Assembly (NCBI GenBank): GCA_026390285.1
Contig: JAPLGH010000164.1
Span: 1-14,858 of the forward strand
Reading direction: 5' to 3'
Origin: Caldisericota bacterium
GTDB taxonomy: Bacteria > Caldisericota > Caldisericia > Cryosericales > Cryosericaceae
DNA: 14,858 nt
The translations under genes and the position numbers were made by a program. Positions within the stretch are counted from its first letter, which is position 1. Each line of letters starts with the position of its first letter. Under the pieces are notes generated by a model that saw nothing but the letters and a program-made list of their open reading frames with translations, made no database searches and was not told the DNA's origin. Of the stretch, positions 7,780 through 14,627 are shown piece by piece.

Positions 7780-8893
7780 ACCGCTGCGCAGGCGAGTTTT
7801 GGAGTGCCAGACACGCATTGCAGGGCTCTATCAGCCGGGCTGACTGACGAGCCGGCAGGCGCAGCTGGACGAGCTGCGGGGCAAGACAACGGCTGTCGGC
7901 TTCTGGAACGATCAAACGGGTGCAGCAGAAATCATGGGCAGTATCGCGCGCATCGAGGTGGATATTGCTTCCCAGCAGAAAACGCTGACTGAGCTGGACA
8001 ATGCCCGGACGGCACTGGATCTCCTCGCTGGAATGCCGGACTCGGAACTCGAACACGAGGCTGTCGACGGTATGGAGCGTCTTGAACATGACCTGCAGAT
8101 TCTTGAGACAACAGCCTATTTTGGTGGTCCATATGATGCGTCCAATGCGATCTTGTCACTCTCAAGTGGAGCGGGCGGAACGGATGCGCAGGATTGGACT
8201 GGAATGCTGATGCGCATGTACACGCGCTACGCCGAACGACAGGGTTTCGAAGTAATCGTGACAGACTATATGCAGGGCGAGGAGGCAGGTATCAAGGGCT
8301 GCACTCTGGTCATTAATGGGCACTACGCCTACGGTCTTCTGAAACACGAGAAGGGCGTTCATCGCCTGGTCCGGATCAGTCCCTTCGACGCGAACAAGCG
8401 TCGCCACACATCATTTGCGGCAACAGATGTCATCCCGGAAATTCCAGAGACCAGCTCAAACGTTGAAATTCCAGAGGGTGATCTGCGCATCGATGTCTAT
8501 CATGCGTCGGGTCATGGAGGCCAGAACGTGCAGAAGGTTTCCACCGCTGTGCGCATCACGCATATTCCAACGGGCATATCGGCCAGCTGCCAGAACGAGC
8601 GCTCGCAGCTGCAGAACAAGCGAATGGCGATGGCCGTCCTCAAATCCAGACTTCTTGTACAGCGGGAGCTGCAGCGCGATGCCCAGATTTCGGAAGTTCG
8701 CGGAGTATTCAAATCCGCGGAATGGGGCAACGAGATTCGTTCCTACGTCCTCCAACCCTACAAACTGGCGAAAGACCATCGTACCGGTGTCGAAAAGGGA
8801 AATGTCGATGCCGTTCTCGATGGCGATTTGCAGGACTTTATCCTTGCAAGCGTGCGACATGACGCGGAAGATCGTCGTTCGAGCGATTCGTGA
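7766..8893 (+). CDS. prfB: Peptide chain release factor 2 (RF2) interrupted by an in-frame UGA at codon 26
   Basis: The protein is 375 residues if the UGA is decoded. ATG 7766 has GGAGAAG just upstream (7755-7761) and yields an RF2-like N-terminus (MIDLEPLRRRVLECQTRIAG). Codon 26 is TGA (7841-7843), after which the same frame continues with LTSRQAQLDEL and the conserved FWND. The SPF tripeptide (8378-8386) that reads UGA/UAA and the GGQ peptidyl-hydrolysis motif (8516-8524, in SGHGGQ) are intact, and the C-terminus is complete. FWND lies upstream of the first downstream start codon (ATG 7934), so the conserved protein cannot be made by initiating after the stop. Most bacterial prfB genes carry UGA at this site but need a +1 shift at CUUU; here no frame change is needed. 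RF2 identity is certain; how the UGA is passed is unknown, and a sequencing indel is possible. The 5' end overlaps secA and the 3' end overlaps yitT. Confidence 0.95.
7841..7843 (+). other. In-frame UGA at the RF2 recoding position
   Basis: The context is GGC TGA CTG. An ungapped alignment with E. coli RF2, from memory, puts this UGA on the same residue (Asp26) where E. coli shifts +1. The CTT slip codon before the stop is absent, and the nearest AGGG (7822-7825) is 15 bases upstream instead of about 6. A +1 shift here would reach another TGA at once (GAC TGA). The base after the stop is C, the weakest termination context and the one conserved at RF2 recoding sites. Confidence 0.9.
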
Positions 8894-9752
8894 CGTCGTC
8901 GGCATAACGATCGGGTGTCTCGTCTTCGCCCTTTCGTTTGCCCTGTTCGTCATCCCTGTGGATCTGGCTCCAGGAGGCGGCTCGGGACTCGCGATCATTC
9001 TGAATCACTTCTTCAAGGTCGTTCCCATCGGCATCACGATCATCATCCTCAATACTCCACTCTTCCTGCTGAGTCTCAAGAGATTGGGAAAAGGATTCCT
9101 GTGGCGTTCAGTGTACGCAACCGTCGTCTCGTCACTCCTGATCGATGCGATCGTGCCCTACACACATGGCTTCCACGTGGACATGCTGCTCTCGGCGGTC
9201 TACGCCGGAGTCGTCATGGGCATCGGGATTGGCATCATCTTCCGTTTCTTTGGTTCCACTGGTGGCACCTTCCGTTTCTTTGGTTCCACTGGTGGCACCG
9301 ATCTCCTTGCTCAGATGCTGTCGGAACGCATAGGATTGAGCTTCGGAACGACTCTGCTGATCATCGACACGGCTATTATTGCATGCTCAGGTATCGCATT
9401 TCGAAGCGTCACCATACCACTTTACTCGATCGTGTCGCTCTACATATCCGCAAAAGCTATTGACCTCGTGCAAGAAGGAATCTCTTTCTCCAAGGCGGCC
9501 TGGGTGGTGAGTGCCCAACCAGAAGCCATCGCAGCCAAGATCATGACCGAACTGGATCGCGGAGTAACGAAGTTCACTGCAGCTGGCGGCTTCACGGGCG
9601 AACGCAAGGAAGTCGTATTCTGTGTCGTGCCTCAAAGCCAGATATCGCATCTCAAGCAGATCGTCCATGAGGTAGACCCTGATGCCTTCGTGGCCATCAT
9701 GAACGTCACCGAGACTCTGGGTCTCGGCTTCAAGGAGCTGGGTACACGCTGA
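8859..9752 (+). CDS. YitT family (DUF161/DUF2179) membrane protein
   Basis: The protein is 297 residues from ATG 8859. The N-terminus MTRKIVVRAIRDVVGITIGC, the first membrane helix and then VIPVDLAPGGGSGLAII match the YitT family. About five or six hydrophobic segments follow, and the last ~80 residues form a soluble DUF2179 domain (GVTKFTAAGGFTGERKEVVF). The biochemical function of the family is unknown. ATG 8859 lies inside the end of prfB (35-base overlap) without a clear Shine-Dalgarno. ATG 8808 has AAGGGA seven bases upstream but would add 17 residues that do not look like YitT. The gene carries a perfect 30-base tandem duplication (see repeat). Its stop overlaps the ftsE start by one base (TGATG). 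B. subtilis has a member of this family in the equivalent neighbourhood, as I recall. Confidence 0.85.
   Translation: MTRKIVVRAIRDVVGITIGCLVFALSFALFVIPVDLAPGGGSGLAIILNHFFKVVPIGITIIILNTPLFLLSLKRLGKGFLWRSVYATVVSSLLIDAIVPYTHGFHVDMLLSAVYAGVVMGIGIGIIFRFFGSTGGTFRFFGSTGGTDLLAQMLSERIGLSFGTTLLIIDTAIIACSGIAFRSVTIPLYSIVSLYISAKAIDLVQEGISFSKAAWVVSAQPEAIAAKIMTELDRGVTKFTAAGGFTGERKEVVFCVVPQSQISHLKQIVHEVDPDAFVAIMNVTETLGLGFKELGTR
9239..9299 (+). repeat. Perfect 30-base tandem direct repeat within the yitT gene
   Basis: Two identical 30-base units lie at 9240-9269 and 9270-9299; period-30 identity starts at 9239 and breaks at 9300. The unit is a multiple of three and duplicates ten residues, giving FRFFGSTGGT twice before DLLAQM. 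Other YitT proteins have one GSTGGTD motif at this point. The lack of any divergence suggests a very recent duplication or an assembly artefact. Confidence 0.95.
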
Positions 9753-10417
9753 TGATACAGATGTTGAGCGTCTCAAAGAGATATGACGATGGATATTATG
9801 GCCTCAGGGATATCACCTTCAAGATAGGTCCCAGCAAATTTGTCTTTCTGACAGGCGAATCGGGTGCTGGCAAGAGCACTGTCCTGCGGCTCGTCTATCG
9901 TGCAGAACGGCCGACGAGTGGAACCATCCTGGTCGACGGAGTGGATACGGCTGCCGCTCACGGCAGCTCTCTCACGTCTCTCCGACGGAAAATCGGCATG
10001 GTCTTCCAGGACTACATGCTTCTCTTCGACCGCACGGTGTACGAAAACGTGGCACTGCCATTGGCTGTCCGAGGCTTGGGCAAAGGGATCATCAGCGAGG
10101 AGGTGGACAAGTACCTGGATCAGGTCGGTCTCGCCGGATACCAGCGTCGCTTGTGCTGCTCGCTGTCCGGAGGCGAGAAGCAGCGTGTTGCCCTCGCTCG
10201 CGCCCTCATCGCAAAACCCGACATCATCCTTGCCGATGAGCCGACCGGGAACCTCGACCTGAGCAATGGAGAGAAGATCGTCGAGGTCCTGCACGATGCC
10301 AACCATAGGGGTGCCACTGTCTTCATGGCTACCCACGATCTGTATCTCGTGCAATCAACGCGGCTGCCGTTCGTGCGGCTCCGTGGCGGGCGCAAGGTCG
10401 AGGAGGGAAACTTCTGA
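9752..10417 (+). CDS. ftsE: Cell division ATP-binding protein FtsE
   Basis: This 221-residue ABC ATPase is the expected FtsE length. It has Walker A GESGAGKST (35-43), the Q-loop region VFQDYMLL, signature LSGGEKQR (from residue 138), Walker B ILADEPTGNLD (Asp162, Glu163) and the switch ATHD. The family-specific YRAERPTSG after Walker A fits FtsE better than LolD or MacB. FtsE pairs with FtsX at the membrane and transmits ATP hydrolysis to an extracytoplasmic peptidoglycan hydrolase. ATG 9752 shares a base with the yitT stop; an ATG three codons later (9761) is an alternative. ftsX follows one base after the stop. Confidence 0.95.
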   Translation: MIQMLSVSKRYDDGYYGLRDITFKIGPSKFVFLTGESGAGKSTVLRLVYRAERPTSGTILVDGVDTAAAHGSSLTSLRRKIGMVFQDYMLLFDRTVYENVALPLAVRGLGKGIISEEVDKYLDQVGLAGYQRRLCCSLSGGEKQRVALARALIAKPDIILADEPTGNLDLSNGEKIVEVLHDANHRGATVFMATHDLYLVQSTRLPFVRLRGGRKVEEGNF

Positions 10418-10418
10418 C

Positions 10419-11321
10419 ATGTTTATCTTCAAGCAGACAATAAGAGATCTTGTAAGACATCCTGTCCGCACTCTTCTCGTTTCAATCCTGATAGCCGTGC
10501 TCATGGTCGCAAGCGCGGGCATCTGTGCAATGTCGATTGACGTGCGTCACACCATTTCGGAGATCGAGCGTACACACTCTATCAACGCGTATCTCCTCCG
10601 AGGCCTGGACCAGACTTCAATAGAGACTCTTCTCGAGCAGATGCAGAAAGACGAAGCCATAGCCCGTGCGGAGTATGTAAGCCCCGCCGACGGCCTGACA
10701 AAGCTTGAGGCCCAGTATCCTCAGTTTGCAAGCGTGTTTCGAGACCTGACGCGAAATCCGATTCCACCGCTGATTCGCGTGTATCCAGTGTCTGTTCAGG
10801 GCATTGCTGGCCTTGCTGCAGAGCTGCGTTCTCTTCCGGGCGTCCAGACAGTAGAGTATGACGAGGGTTCAGTGCAGGGGATGGCCAACGCGAACCTGTT
10901 TGTGCAAAGCCTCCTGCTGTACGTCCTGGTTCTCGCCGGCTTCTTGTTTGTTGCAGGTTTCTGCCTCATGGCATCCAGTATCATCAATGGCAAGCGAAAA
11001 GAGACTGCAGTGCTGAGCATCGCTGGTGCAAGCAGTGTGCAGGTTCTTCTCGCAACACCCGCCCACCTTGTCGCTGTCTGGGCTCTCGCATCAGTCCTGT
11101 TTGCAGTTGTCTTCCCTGGCGTCATCAGGTATTCCACGACACGCCTCAAAGCCTCATTCGCCTGGGTGACACCCGAGCCTGTGGGCATCGTCTACGCCGG
11201 AGCCGCCTCGGTTGTTCTGCTGGCTTCCCTCGCCTGCCTCCTGCTGGCCTGCATTATTGCAACGCTCCTGGCGTATCGCATCGATGAGGAACAGCGTCGA
11301 GAGGAGATGCTCCTCGAATGA
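10419..11321 (+). CDS. ftsX: Cell division permease-like protein FtsX
   Basis: The protein is 300 residues from ATG 10419, with AGGAGGG (10401-10407) upstream. An N-terminal cytoplasmic stretch is followed by a membrane helix (about 20-42). A ~145-residue extracytoplasmic domain comes next, then three more hydrophobic segments (near 170-190, 215-240 and 262-288) and a charged C-terminal tail. This four-helix layout with a large first loop is that of FtsX, which lacks transport activity and holds a wall hydrolase through the outer loop. The frame is open upstream to 10266, but that part overlaps ftsE and is not FtsX-like. The stop overlaps the next gene's ATG (ATGA). Confidence 0.93.
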   Translation: MFIFKQTIRDLVRHPVRTLLVSILIAVLMVASAGICAMSIDVRHTISEIERTHSINAYLLRGLDQTSIETLLEQMQKDEAIARAEYVSPADGLTKLEAQYPQFASVFRDLTRNPIPPLIRVYPVSVQGIAGLAAELRSLPGVQTVEYDEGSVQGMANANLFVQSLLLYVLVLAGFLFVAGFCLMASSIINGKRKETAVLSIAGASSVQVLLATPAHLVAVWALASVLFAVVFPGVIRYSTTRLKASFAWVTPEPVGIVYAGAASVVLLASLACLLLACIIATLLAYRIDEEQRREEMLLE

Positions 11322-12496
11322 GAACCGTGAGGTTCCTCATTGCCATCGTCCTGATCCTCTCCCTGGCTGCAGGCGGTTGTGTCTTCGCTCCCCGGGTGGG
11401 AGGAGACCTCACCAGCGACCTCAAGGCTGCTCAGCAGAAGATGAACCAGCTGAAAACACAGCTTCAGGAAATCCAGAAGTTGATTACCGAGAACAAGTCC
11501 GCCAAGTACAACCTTCTGAGTCAGCTGACTTCTCTCAACGAGCAGATGGATCAGCTGGAAGGCGACATAGGAGACATCGACAGTCGCATCGCGCAACTGG
11601 AGACACTCCTCGCCAAGACGGCGGCTCAGATTGTCGTCAAGGAAAAGCAATACGATGCGCTGTCAGCCGAGACCGAGTCGTCGATCGATCTCCTCTACCA
11701 TGTCTCCAACCTTGATGTTGCAGGTCTTGCCTTCCAGGGAGGGGGCCTCAATGCTACCGTCGAAGCTCAGCAGGCTGTGTCGGCCGTGCTCCAGCAGATC
11801 ACGGCGGCCCTGTCTGCGGTGAATACACAAAAACTTGCTCTGCAATCGGACCGTGCCTCCTATGAAGACACCAAGAACCAGCTGGAACAGGTCTATGCGC
11901 TCAAGAAGGAACAGGCAGCCCTGCTGGCACAGCAGACAGCTGCCAAACAGCAGACCCTGAACTATCTGGCAGCCAAGGGCAGCCAATACTCCGCTGATGA
12001 CAAGCGCATTCAGGACGAGATGGCCCGGGAGAACAAGCTCATCGACCAGATTGTCGCGGAGATCGATCGGCAACAACATCCTGGCAATGAGCCCACAGGC
12101 AAGCTTCTGTGGCCCATCCCGGGAACCATTCGTATAACCGAGCTCTTTGGGATGCGCCACGATCCCATCAACGGTACCTGGGAAATGCACAATGGCATTG
12201 ACATGGGGTGCCCCATGTCCACGACACTTTTGGCTCCTGCGGACGGCGTTGTCGAGTACGAAGGGAGATTCTCGGGATATGGCAACATGTTGATGCTTCA
12301 GTGCGGCCAGCACATGACCCTGGTCTTCGGACACCTCAAGTCCTTCATCGCCAAGAAGGGGCAGTCAGTGAAACGGGGCCAGGTGATAGCACTTACAGAC
12401 AACACGGGCTGGAGTACTGGTCCTCACTTGCACTTCGAGGTCCGCATCGATGGCACTCCGAAGAACCCGATGCTTTATCTCGGGCCAAAACCGTAG
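11318..12496 (+). CDS. Coiled-coil M23 (LytM) peptidoglycan hydrolase, EnvC/PcsB-like partner of FtsEX
   Basis: The 392-residue protein begins with a signal sequence (basic MRTVR, hydrophobic run to about residue 21). LAAGGC could serve as a lipobox, so a lipoprotein is possible; otherwise cleavage after VFA. Residues ~30-255 are Gln/Lys/Glu-rich coiled coil split by a hydrophobic break around 125-150, as in EnvC and PcsB. Residues ~268-392 are an M23 domain with all expected zinc and catalytic residues: His291 and Asp295 (HNGID), His339 (FGH), and His370 and His372 (HLHFEV). E. coli EnvC has lost these and only activates amidases, so this protein is probably itself a peptidase. Its position directly after ftsX with a four-base overlap makes it the likely FtsEX-controlled hydrolase. 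Confidence 0.9.
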   Translation: MRTVRFLIAIVLILSLAAGGCVFAPRVGGDLTSDLKAAQQKMNQLKTQLQEIQKLITENKSAKYNLLSQLTSLNEQMDQLEGDIGDIDSRIAQLETLLAKTAAQIVVKEKQYDALSAETESSIDLLYHVSNLDVAGLAFQGGGLNATVEAQQAVSAVLQQITAALSAVNTQKLALQSDRASYEDTKNQLEQVYALKKEQAALLAQQTAAKQQTLNYLAAKGSQYSADDKRIQDEMARENKLIDQIVAEIDRQQHPGNEPTGKLLWPIPGTIRITELFGMRHDPINGTWEMHNGIDMGCPMSTTLLAPADGVVEYEGRFSGYGNMLMLQCGQHMTLVFGHLKSFIAKKGQSVKRGQVIALTDNTGWSTGPHLHFEVRIDGTPKNPMLYLGPKP

Positions 12497-12507
12497 CGCT
12501 CACAGCC

Positions 12508-12515
12508 AAAGGAGA
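12508..12515 (+). promoter_or_regulatory. Shine-Dalgarno site of the S41 protease gene
   Basis: AAAGGAGA lies five bases before ATG 12521. The 24-base gap after the M23 gene shows no promoter or terminator. Confidence 0.7.
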
Positions 12516-12520
12516 CTCCC

Positions 12521-13720
12521 ATGCCATCCAGAAAATCCTCCCTTCTCATAGCAGTAGCCGCGTTGCTTGTTGTCGCCACTGCCTTCTGGGCAGGGTTCGT
12601 TGCCTATCCATTTCTTGCACCACGCCTGACGGGTTCTTCCCGGCCATCGTCTGTCCAGACGACAATCGATCGCGATACCTACCTCAAGCTGTCCGGGAAT
12701 ATCTACGACACCCTCAGCCTGCAGTACTATCAGAAGGTCGATGCAACCAAGCTCCTCAAGGGACAGGTTGCCGGTCTTGGCGACCCATACACGGAACTGT
12801 TTACGCCCGCAGAGGCCACAGATTTTCGTGAACAGCTGTCCGGAGAGTACGTGGGTATCGGCGTCGTCATCACGCCGAGCAAGAAAGCTGACGCGATCGA
12901 GATCGTGAGAGTGTTTGCTGGTACCCCCGCACAAGAGGCGGGACTGAAGCCTGGAGACCTCATCGACAGCATAGATGGCACGAGTGCCCGTAAGCTTGAC
13001 CTCGAAGTGGTCTCTGCGCGCGTCAAGGGCAAGGCAGGCACCTCTGTCCGAATGAAGATCGAACGTGCCGGGACACTTCTGGACTATACCGTTGTGCGGC
13101 GCAATGTCGAACTTCCGGTCGTCGAGAGTCGCGTAGTAGGAAACAAGGTTGGCTATATCTCCGTTTCTTCGTTTAGTTCCGGGGTGGCTGTGAAATTTGC
13201 CCAGGCGCTTCATGCACTCGAGGACCAGAAGGTTGCAGGGCTGGTGATCGACATACGGGACAATGGCGGCGGCTATCTCAATGAGTGCCTCGACATGCTG
13301 TCGAACTTCATTGCCCACGGGACCGCTCTTTGGACAAGGGAAGCCGGAGGCGAAGTAAACCCCGTGACCGTCAGTGGCGGCAGTGTCTCATTCCCGGTCG
13401 TCGTCCTGGTTAACGAGAACTCAGCGAGCGCTTCTGAGATATTCTCGGCTGCAATGCAGGAGAACAAGGCTGCTCTCGTCGTAGGCACCACAACGTTCGG
13501 CAAAGGACTCATCCAGCGCAGCTGGGACCTCCCAGATGGCTACGAGCTCAAAGTGACGGTCGAGGAGTACTACACGCCAAACAAGAATACGATCCAGAAG
13601 AAGGGATTGACCCCGAACATCGTGGTGGCAGATCCGACCCCCACGGCATTTGGGATACTACCTGGCGATGGCCAGCTCGAACGTGCCGTCCAGTTGGTTG
13701 AGGAGGGGAAACGCCCATGA
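12521..13720 (+). CDS. ctpA: Carboxyl-terminal processing protease, S41 family (CtpA/CtpB)
   Basis: The protein is 399 residues. A basic start and a hydrophobic segment (about 7-30) form a signal or membrane anchor, so the enzyme acts outside the membrane. A PDZ domain follows (about 105-195; YVGIGVVI ... AGLKPGDLIDSIDG). The S41 domain has DIRDNGGGYL, NENSASASEIF with the nucleophile Ser303, and TFGKGLIQ with the general base Lys328. The 25-residue Ser-Lys spacing matches B. subtilis CtpB (Ser309/Lys334). Family members trim C-termini of exported proteins, including wall hydrolases. Placement after ftsEX and a hydrolase suggests such a target, but that is inference. The stop overlaps the gmk ATG (ATGA). 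Confidence 0.95.
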   Translation: MPSRKSSLLIAVAALLVVATAFWAGFVAYPFLAPRLTGSSRPSSVQTTIDRDTYLKLSGNIYDTLSLQYYQKVDATKLLKGQVAGLGDPYTELFTPAEATDFREQLSGEYVGIGVVITPSKKADAIEIVRVFAGTPAQEAGLKPGDLIDSIDGTSARKLDLEVVSARVKGKAGTSVRMKIERAGTLLDYTVVRRNVELPVVESRVVGNKVGYISVSSFSSGVAVKFAQALHALEDQKVAGLVIDIRDNGGGYLNECLDMLSNFIAHGTALWTREAGGEVNPVTVSGGSVSFPVVVLVNENSASASEIFSAAMQENKAALVVGTTTFGKGLIQRSWDLPDGYELKVTVEEYYTPNKNTIQKKGLTPNIVVADPTPTAFGILPGDGQLERAVQLVEEGKRP

Positions 13721-14265
13721 TTCTTGTTGTATCAGGTCCTGGTGGCGTCGGCAAGAGCACCGTGGTTGCGGAATTGCTGAGACGCCATCCAGAAATGCAC
13801 CGTTCAATCTCCGTGACGACGAGAGCGCCCCGACCGGGGGAAGTGAACGGCATCGACTATCACTTTGTGACTGAGGAACAGTTCACAGATTGGGTTGACA
13901 AAGGGCTCTTCGCCGAGTATGCTGATGTACGAGGCCACCACTATGGGACGCTGATGTCCTCGCTTCAGTCTGTTCGTTCGCAGGAGACTCTCGTGCTGAC
14001 GATCGACATTCACGGCGGACCGAGTATCAAGCGCCTGTTTCCGGAAGCTCTCATGATCTTTCTGAAGCCCCCGGATGTAATGGAGCTCGAGCGTCGTCTG
14101 GAGTGCAGAGGCTCGGAAACACCCGAAGAGATTGTTGGACGCATCGAGCTTGGTCGCTACGAGATGACGTTTGCCAAGGAATACGATTACATGGTCACGA
14201 ACCGTGACCTTGAGACTACGGTCGACATTGTCGACAGCATAGCCCGCAGTGTACTGCGGAGATAG
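13717..14265 (+). CDS. gmk: Guanylate kinase
   Basis: At 182 residues the protein is slightly short for the family (usually 190-210). It phosphorylates GMP to GDP with ATP in the cytoplasm. The P-loop GPGGVGKST (residues 7-15) has glycine where most Gmk proteins have serine (GPSG). The GMP-binding signature TTRAPRPGEVNGIDYHFV is clear, followed by EYADV..HHYGT, the IDIHG strand, IFLKPPD, and a C-terminal YDYMVTNRDLE. The start has AGGAGGGG (13701-13708) eight bases upstream, inside the end of ctpA. The gmk - omega order downstream is common in bacteria and supports the assignment. Confidence 0.93.
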   Translation: MILVVSGPGGVGKSTVVAELLRRHPEMHRSISVTTRAPRPGEVNGIDYHFVTEEQFTDWVDKGLFAEYADVRGHHYGTLMSSLQSVRSQETLVLTIDIHGGPSIKRLFPEALMIFLKPPDVMELERRLECRGSETPEEIVGRIELGRYEMTFAKEYDYMVTNRDLETTVDIVDSIARSVLRR

Positions 14266-14274
14266 GAGTTGCGC

Positions 14275-14538
14275 ATGGACGAGCAGAAAGAACAACCCAC
14301 TCAACAGCCAGAGCTGGCAAATCTTTACCTGGAGACGTTGATCACGAAAGTTGACACGAACAAGTACCGACTCATTCGTCAGCTTCTCGATACCTCGCAT
14401 GAATTGCTCGAAGAGAAGACAGACCCACTTCGCGAGCCTGTGGACGATATTCTTCGGAAGTCCGCTGGACGCATGGTGGCTGCTGCGGCACGCAATGCTG
14501 CCGACCCAGCCTTCAAGGAAGTCAAGCCTAAGCGCTAG
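14275..14538 (+). CDS. rpoZ: Putative RNA polymerase omega subunit (divergent)
   Basis: The small 87-residue protein follows gmk immediately, where rpoZ usually sits. ATG 14275 has AGGAG (14264-14268) six bases upstream and is preferred over the in-frame TTG at 14269. The stretch LETLITKVDTNKYRLIRQLLDTSHELLEE resembles the omega core (LxxKxDSKYxLVxxxAxRARxL), and a helix (DILRKSAGRMVAAAARNA) fills the position of the second conserved helix. The basic RxAR cluster of typical omega is missing and replaced by LDTSHEL. Omega aids beta' folding and RNA polymerase assembly. Identity rests on position plus weak similarity; it could be an unrelated small protein. Confidence 0.6.
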   Translation: MDEQKEQPTQQPELANLYLETLITKVDTNKYRLIRQLLDTSHELLEEKTDPLREPVDDILRKSAGRMVAAAARNAADPAFKEVKPKR

Positions 14539-14539
14539 C

Positions 14540-14627
14540 GTATCCGGAAATCCGATACCTTGCGATGAAGTGCCAACCACCCCGTAGGAGCGTGCGGGGT
14601 GTCCGCACCTTGTGAAAGGAGGGACCC
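14540..14627 (+). promoter_or_regulatory. Structured leader before metK, candidate cis-regulatory RNA
   Basis: Three hairpins can form. (1) GTATC-C-GG / CCGATAC, 14540-14558, loop AAAT. (2) A long hairpin 14569-14610: inner stem CACCCCG (14578-14584) with CGGGGTG (14595-14601), a CAAC/TCC internal loop, and an outer stem AG-TGC (14569-14573) with GCA-C-CT (14605-14610). (3) CCTT-GTGA-AAGG, 14608-14619, a GNRA-capped hairpin whose 3' arm enters the metK Shine-Dalgarno (AGGAGGG, 14617-14623). Hairpins 2 and 3 share bases 14608-14610, so they compete at the base. metK leaders are frequent sites of SAM riboswitches, but I recognise no known SAM class here. No clear promoter or T-rich terminator is visible. 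Confidence 0.4.

Noticed and set aside
7841..7843. UGA as a reassigned sense codon or selenocysteine
   Set aside because: At least eight genes in the window end in UGA, RF2 itself is intact with SPF and GGQ, and the position is not a redox site in RF2.
7841..7850. Classic +1 programmed frameshift at the prfB UGA
   Set aside because: There is no CUUU slip site and no Shine-Dalgarno at the right spacing. A +1 shift runs straight into a second TGA, while the zero frame continues as RF2.
8415..8858. Upstream extension of the yitT reading frame
   Set aside because: This part is a +1 shadow of prfB, low in hydrophobicity and unlike YitT; the family N-terminus begins at 8859.
10266..10418. Upstream extension of the ftsX reading frame
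   Set aside because: Overlaps the conserved end of ftsE; ATG 10419 has a good ribosome site and gives the normal FtsX N-terminus.
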